Shown: positions 13,602 to 17,311 of the stretch, in pieces
Numbering within the stretch: position 1 is the first letter of the stretch
Layout: every line of letters starts with the position of its first letter
Assembly (NCBI GenBank): GCA_039932095.1
Contig: JBDTQR010000085.1
Location: 1-17,311, forward strand
DNA length: 17,311 bases
Source of the DNA: Stagnihabitans sp039932095
Lineage (GTDB): Bacteria; Pseudomonadota; Alphaproteobacteria; Rhodobacterales; Rhodobacteraceae
Direction of reading: 5' to 3'
The notes under the pieces: model-generated
What the model saw: the letters and a program-made list of their open reading frames with translations, nothing else
The model's database searches: none
What the model was told of the DNA's origin: nothing
Position numbers and translations under genes: made by a program

Positions 13602-13626
13602 CGCGTTGCGAACCATTCGCAACGCG
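13602..13626. terminator. Perfect 11-bp hairpin between convergent genes
   Basis: CGCGTTGCGAA (13602-13612) pairs with TTCGCAACGCG (13616-13626) around a CCA loop, 9 bp after the stop of the FMN-binding protein gene. A T run is missing on both strands (GTAAAAATCTGG follows on the plus strand), so it is an atypical terminator, or a block to exonuclease decay. Confidence 0.5.
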
Positions 13627-13703
13627 GTAAAAATCTGGTTAATCGAAAATTGCAAGTTATTGGTATAGTTATATGAAGCAAAGTTTTCACGTGTGAACAC
13701 CGG

Positions 13704-14990
13704 TCAGAACCTTGCGGGTGAGAATGCCGAAATATCCCGGTCCGGCCCTCTCCCCGCCACTAGATCGGCGACGATCAGCGCGGTGACCGGGGCCAAAGTC
13801 AGCCCTATATGGCCGTGTCCAAAAGCATGGATCACGTCCGGCCCGCCCTGCGACGGCCCGATCACCGGCAGGCTGTCGGGCATCGAGGGCCGGAACCCCA
13901 TCCATGTCCGGTCGGGCGTGCCCAGATGCGGAAAGATCGCCCGGGCCCCTTCGACCAGCCGGGCAATCCGGTGCGGTGAGGGCGGGGCCGTCAGCCCGCC
14001 CAACTCCACCGTACCGGCCACCCGCAGCCGCCCGTCCATCGGGCACAGATAGAACCCGCGCGACGTCGGGCAACATGGTCGGTTCAGCAGCGGCTCGTCC
14101 ATGTCCCATTCCGCATGATAGCCCCGCTCGGTCTCCAGCGGCACCACATCCCCGACTTGCCGCGCCAGATCGCGACCATGCGCGCCGGTGGCCAGGATCA
14201 CCTTGCGCGCCCGCAAGCGAAACCCGTCACCCTCGACTATGATACCGTCAAACTGCCGGGTCAGCCGCTCTGCCTGCCCGGCAAGATAGCCGGCATGTTC
14301 CATCGTCGTCGCCCGCAACCGGTCCACCACAGAACCGGGATCGGTCAGGAACGACGCCTCGGAAAAGAACGCCGCCCCGGCCATTTCGGACAAGTTCGGC
14401 TCCAGCCCGGTCAGATCCGCTGCCCCGATCAACTCGACCGCCACCCCCATCCGCTGCTTGGCCGCAATATCCGTTGCAGCCTTGCGATAGGCCACCGGGG
14501 TTTCATAAAGATACAGACAGCCGCGCTGCTCCAGCAGGTCCGCCGCCCCGATCCGCGCCGCCAGATCGTGCCACAGCGGCTTGGCCCCGGCCAGCAGCCC
14601 CGCCAAAGCCACCCCGTTCCGCGCCGCCGCCGCTGGCAGGCTCTGGCGGGCAAAGCGGGTCAACCACGGCAACAGCGCCACAAAACCGCCCGGCAGAATG
14701 GCCAGCGGCGAGGTCCGGCTGAACAACAGTGCGGGCAGGTGCCGCAGAACGGCAGGCGTGCCGACCGGCGTCACCGCATAATCGGCAATCGTGCCGGCAT
14801 TGCCATAACTCGCCCCCGACCCCGGCGGGTTGGGATCGACCAGCAGCACCTCGTGCCCCTCGGCCACCAGAGCCTCGGCAATGGCGAGACCCACCACCCC
14901 CGCGCCCAAGACCGCGATTTCCACGTTGATGTGCCGCACTTTGCCAAACCCCCGACGCTCTTCAGACCTGACAGCCCTTTTCGCTTTCAT
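13704..14990 (-). CDS. FAD-dependent D-amino-acid dehydrogenase-like oxidoreductase (DadA type)
   Basis: 428 residues from the ATG at 14990. The Rossmann FAD loop is GAGVVGLAIAEAL (about 29-41). Further family marks are SGASYGNAGTIADYAVTP (DadA: S-x-x-N-A-G-x-x), VILATGAHG, ETERGYHAEW, MGFRPSMPDSLPVIGPS and a final FGHGHIGLTLAPVTA. Family members oxidise D-amino acids or hydroxyproline isomers to oxo acids plus ammonia and feed electrons to the respiratory chain at the membrane face. The start is uncertain. No good Shine-Dalgarno precedes 14990, whereas a GTG at 14939 follows GGGGG and would start closer to the FAD fold. The gene lies 35 bp after the iron alcohol dehydrogenase, likely in one operon. 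Substrate is unknown; D-arginine would fit the nearby aruHI-like genes but is speculative. Confidence 0.82.
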   Translation of the reverse strand: MKAKRAVRSEERRGFGKVRHINVEIAVLGAGVVGLAIAEALVAEGHEVLLVDPNPPGSGASYGNAGTIADYAVTPVGTPAVLRHLPALLFSRTSPLAILPGGFVALLPWLTRFARQSLPAAAARNGVALAGLLAGAKPLWHDLAARIGAADLLEQRGCLYLYETPVAYRKAATDIAAKQRMGVAVELIGAADLTGLEPNLSEMAGAAFFSEASFLTDPGSVVDRLRATTMEHAGYLAGQAERLTRQFDGIIVEGDGFRLRARKVILATGAHGRDLARQVGDVVPLETERGYHAEWDMDEPLLNRPCCPTSRGFYLCPMDGRLRVAGTVELGGLTAPPSPHRIARLVEGARAIFPHLGTPDRTWMGFRPSMPDSLPVIGPSQGGPDVIHAFGHGHIGLTLAPVTALIVADLVAGRGPDRDISAFSPARF

Positions 14991-15025
14991 GGCAAGCGAC
15001 AAGGGCAGTCAAGCCCGTTGAACGG

Positions 15026-16186
15026 TCACATGCAGCTTTGAAACAGAGCCCGAGTGTTTTCACGGGTCATCACGCGCGGATTGCCGCCGCAGGACGGGTC
15101 TTCCAGTGCCATGTCGGTCAGCATGTCCAGATCGCCCTCCCTGACCCCCATCGCCGTCAGATTGGCCGGGATAGCCAGCATGGCGCGCAGTTTCATCACC
15201 TGTTCGCGGAAGCCGTCAAAGCCGCCGCTGATCCCCAGATAGGCCGCCGCCGCTTCCAGCCGATCCTCGATCTCGGCCCGGTTGAAGTCGAGCACCATCG
15301 GCATCACCACCGCATTTGTCGTGCCGTGATGCGTCCCATAGACCGCGCCCACCGGATGCGACAGCGAATGGATCGCCCCTAGCCCTTTCTGAAATGCCAC
15401 CGCCCCCATCGCCGCCGCCGACATCATATGGGCGCGCGCGTCGAGATTGTTCGGGTCGGCATAGACTTTCGGCAGGTTTTCGAACACCAGCCGCATCCCT
15501 TCCAGTGCGATGCCCTGCGACATCGGATGATAGAACGGCGAGCAATAGGCCTCCAGACAATGGGCAAGTGCGTCCATGCCGGTCCCAGCCGTGATGAAGC
15601 GCGGCATCCCCACCGTCAGCGCCGGATCGCAGATGGTGACAGCGGGCATCAGCCTGGGGTGAAAGATGATCTTCTTCTTGTGGGTGGTGGCGTTGGTAAG
15701 CACCCCCGCCCGTCCCACTTCCGACCCGGTCCCGGCGGTGGTCGGCACCGCAATGATGGGTGCGATTTTTGTTGGGTCGGCACGGGTATACCAATCGTCG
15801 ACATCCTCAAGATCCCAGACACTGAGGTCTTTGCGTTGATGCGCCATCAGCGCAATCATCTTGCCAAGGTCCAGCCCCGAACCGCCGCCGAACGCCACCA
15901 CCCCGTCATGCCCGCCTGCCAGATACATCGCGATGCCGTCGGCCATGTTCTTCTCATTGGGGTTGGGGTCGACCTCGGAAAACATCGCCCGGCCCAGGCC
16001 CGCCGCTTCCAGACCGTCCAACGCGGCGGCGGTGATCGGCAACGCGGCAAGTGCCTTGTCGGTCACCAGCAGCGGCTTTTTCAGGCCGACCGCCTTGCAC
16101 TGCTCGGCCAGTTCGGCAATCCGGCCGACGCCGAATTTTATCGGGGTGGGATAGGACCAGTTCCGGTTGGGGACGTTATGGGTCAT
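15026..16186 (-). CDS. Iron-containing alcohol dehydrogenase
   Basis: 386 residues, group III (Fe-dependent) alcohol dehydrogenase, cytosolic and NAD(P)-dependent. GGGSGLDLGK (101-110) is the nucleotide loop, and VPTTAGTGSEV (148-157) is the family signature. The metal ligands are visible as D205 and H209 (GMDALAHCLEAY), H273 (AIHSLSHPVG) and H287 (THHGTTNAV), with the 14-residue spacing of the last two as in FucO. It starts three bases after the aldehyde dehydrogenase stop, with GAAGAAAG in the upstream gene as ribosome binding site, so the pair is coupled. An alcohol dehydrogenase beside an aldehyde dehydrogenase suggests oxidation of an alcohol to an acid or disposal of an aldehyde. The true substrate cannot be read from sequence. 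Confidence 0.9.
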   Translation of the reverse strand: MTHNVPNRNWSYPTPIKFGVGRIAELAEQCKAVGLKKPLLVTDKALAALPITAAALDGLEAAGLGRAMFSEVDPNPNEKNMADGIAMYLAGGHDGVVAFGGGSGLDLGKMIALMAHQRKDLSVWDLEDVDDWYTRADPTKIAPIIAVPTTAGTGSEVGRAGVLTNATTHKKKIIFHPRLMPAVTICDPALTVGMPRFITAGTGMDALAHCLEAYCSPFYHPMSQGIALEGMRLVFENLPKVYADPNNLDARAHMMSAAAMGAVAFQKGLGAIHSLSHPVGAVYGTHHGTTNAVVMPMVLDFNRAEIEDRLEAAAAYLGISGGFDGFREQVMKLRAMLAIPANLTAMGVREGDLDMLTDMALEDPSCGGNPRVMTRENTRALFQSCM

Positions 16187-16189
16187 CGC

Positions 16190-17311
16190 TCAGACTTTCT
16201 TCAAATGATAGGATTTCGGTCGGGTCACCGCGTGGAAACCCAGATAGCTCAACGACCCGCCACGCCCGGTGTCCTTGCAGCCGGTCCAGCACAACGCGGG
16301 GTCCAGATAGTCGGCGCGGTTCATGAACACGGTGCCGGTCTCGATCTGCGCGCCGAGGGCGGCGGCGGTGTCATAATCCTGGGTCCAGACCGAGGCGGTC
16401 AGGCCGTAGGGACTGTCGTTCATCAGGGCGAGCGCCTCGGCGTCATCCCTCACCTTCATGATGCCGACGACAGGGCCAAAACTCTCCTCCATCATCACCC
16501 GCATGGAGTGGTCGACGTTGACCAAAATCTGCGGCGCGAGATAGGCGCCACCATCATCGGCAGGGAAGTTGGCAGGGTCGATCAGCGGCTTGGCCCCCTT
16601 CGCAACCGCCTCGGCAATCTGATCCCGCACCACCTTGGCGAAGCGCTTGTTGGCCATGGGTCCGAGGGTCGAACTGGCGTCAAACGGGTTGCCCAGCTTC
16701 AGGGCATTGACCCAGACCACGGCCTTTTCGACAAAGGCGTCGTACAGGCTCTCATGGACATAGATCCGCTCGATCCCGCAGCAGCACTGGCCCGCATTAT
16801 ACATCGCGCCGTCCATCAGCGTGTCGACCGCCACATCCAGATTGGCATCGGCGCGCACATAGCCAGGGTCCTTGCCGCCGAGTTCCAGCCCCAAAGCAGT
16901 GAACGTCCCCGCCGCCGCCCGTTCCATCGCCTGACCGCCGCGAACCGAACCGGTGAAATTGACGAAGTTGAACGCCCTGGCCGCGATCAGGCTTTCAGTG
17001 GTGGCATGATCCAGCACGACATTCTGGAACACATCCGCAGGCACCCCGGCGGCATGGAACGCCTCGGCCAGACGCTCGCCCACCAGCATGGTCTGCGAGG
17101 CGTGTTTCAGGACAACCGAGTTCCCGGAAATCAAAGCAGGCGCCAGAGTGTTGATGGTGGTCAGATAAGGATAGTTCCAAGGCGCCACGATGAACACCAC
17201 ACCGACCGGATCGCGGGCGATGTAGCGACGGAACTCGTCGCTGTCCTCGACCATGATGGGTGCAAGGGTCTGGGCGGCGATCTCGGCCATGTAGTCGGTG
17301 CGGGCGTTGAC
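16190..17311 (-). CDS. NAD(P)-dependent aldehyde dehydrogenase (N-terminus outside window)
   Basis: The frame is open to the right edge and gives the last 373 residues. The family is usually about 460-490 long, so roughly 90-115 N-terminal residues are missing. An ATG at 17290 is internal, since conserved-looking sequence (VNARTDY) precedes it. In the visible part, VAPWNYPY has the catalytic asparagine, LELGGKDPGYV has the general-base glutamate, and NAGQCCCGIERIYVH has the nucleophilic cysteine (second of the three), followed by EESFGPVVGI and the C-terminal GRGGSLSYLGFHAVTRPKSY. All are intact. It oxidises an aldehyde to a carboxylate. As the upstream partner of the iron alcohol dehydrogenase, it likely handles the same metabolite. 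An aminoaldehyde or guanidinobutyraldehyde is possible but unproven. Confidence 0.92.
   Translation of the reverse strand, partial: VNARTDYMAEIAAQTLAPIMVEDSDEFRRYIARDPVGVVFIVAPWNYPYLTTINTLAPALISGNSVVLKHASQTMLVGERLAEAFHAAGVPADVFQNVVLDHATTESLIAARAFNFVNFTGSVRGGQAMERAAAGTFTALGLELGGKDPGYVRADANLDVAVDTLMDGAMYNAGQCCCGIERIYVHESLYDAFVEKAVVWVNALKLGNPFDASSTLGPMANKRFAKVVRDQIAEAVAKGAKPLIDPANFPADDGGAYLAPQILVNVDHSMRVMMEESFGPVVGIMKVRDDAEALALMNDSPYGLTASVWTQDYDTAAALGAQIETGTVFMNRADYLDPALCWTGCKDTGRGGSLSYLGFHAVTRPKSYHLKKV

Noticed and set aside
13434..13700. An 88-codon minus-strand frame opposite the end of the FMN-binding protein gene.
   Set aside because: Mostly antisense to a real gene and covers the perfect hairpin; no family match.
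15026..17311. DMSP-degradation genes (DddB-like iron dehydrogenase with DddC-like aldehyde dehydrogenase).
   Set aside because: No dddD, dddT or other DMSP gene is visible, and the aldehyde dehydrogenase has a C-terminus (GRGGSLSYLGFHAVTRPKSY) unlike a CoA-acylating methylmalonate-semialdehyde type.
1..17311. CRISPR arrays, tRNA/rRNA genes, insertion sequences, phage or defence genes.
   Set aside because: Looked for on both strands; no regular repeats, transposase-like frames, or RNA-gene signatures were found.

Overview
The window looks like a chromosomal segment of a high-GC alphaproteobacterium of the Rhodobacterales (Rhodobacter/Roseobacter group). This rests on gene types and pairings familiar from that order: a fused ATP sulfurylase/APS kinase, an Hsp20 gene followed by a DUF1150 gene, trxB divergent from an Lrp-type regulator, purEK next to a small DUF465 gene, and an RTX-type C-terminus. 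I cannot name the genus. I saw no tRNA, rRNA, CRISPR array, transposase or prophage gene.

Layout, left to right. 1-234: the end of an RTX-like protein, whose stop shares a CTAG with the convergent purK. 231-2100 (minus): DUF465 gene, purE and purK. 2218-3036 (plus): an hsp20-DUF1150 heat-shock unit with a sigma-32-like promoter, a leader that can fold over the ribosome binding site like a ROSE thermometer, and a clear terminator. 3229-3705 (plus): a cytochrome b561, again sharing a CTAG with its convergent neighbour, an NADPH-dependent FMN reductase (3702-4223, minus). 4295-6001 (minus): a fused sulfate-activation enzyme with its own promoter and terminator. 6339-7768 (minus): trxB followed two bases later by a divergent RES-domain protein. 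7903-8427 (plus): an Lrp/AsnC regulator with paired TTGCGCA sites in the shared promoter region. 8441-8578: a run of stem-loops in a convergent gap.

8591-11993 (minus) is a tightly coupled three-gene unit: a TetR/BetI-like regulator, an AruH-like arginine:pyruvate aminotransferase and an AruI-like 2-ketoarginine decarboxylase, with 4-bp ATGA overlaps at both junctions. Further right on the same strand are a secreted tandem-SH3 protein, and then (13704-17311) an aldehyde dehydrogenase (cut by the window edge), an iron-dependent alcohol dehydrogenase and a DadA-like FAD amino-acid dehydrogenase. A plus-strand FMN-binding pyridoxamine-phosphate-oxidase-fold protein lies between the two groups. 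AruH and AruI would turn arginine into 4-guanidinobutyraldehyde. The aldehyde dehydrogenase, alcohol dehydrogenase and DadA-like enzyme are the kinds of enzyme that could feed or drain that route, but the link is an inference from proximity.

Most of the window is ordinary housekeeping metabolism. The points most worth following are the putative hsp20 RNA thermometer, the RES-like protein that lacks its usual glutamate beside trxB, the Lrp site pair, the intergenic palindromic element, and the possible arginine-transaminase catabolic block.
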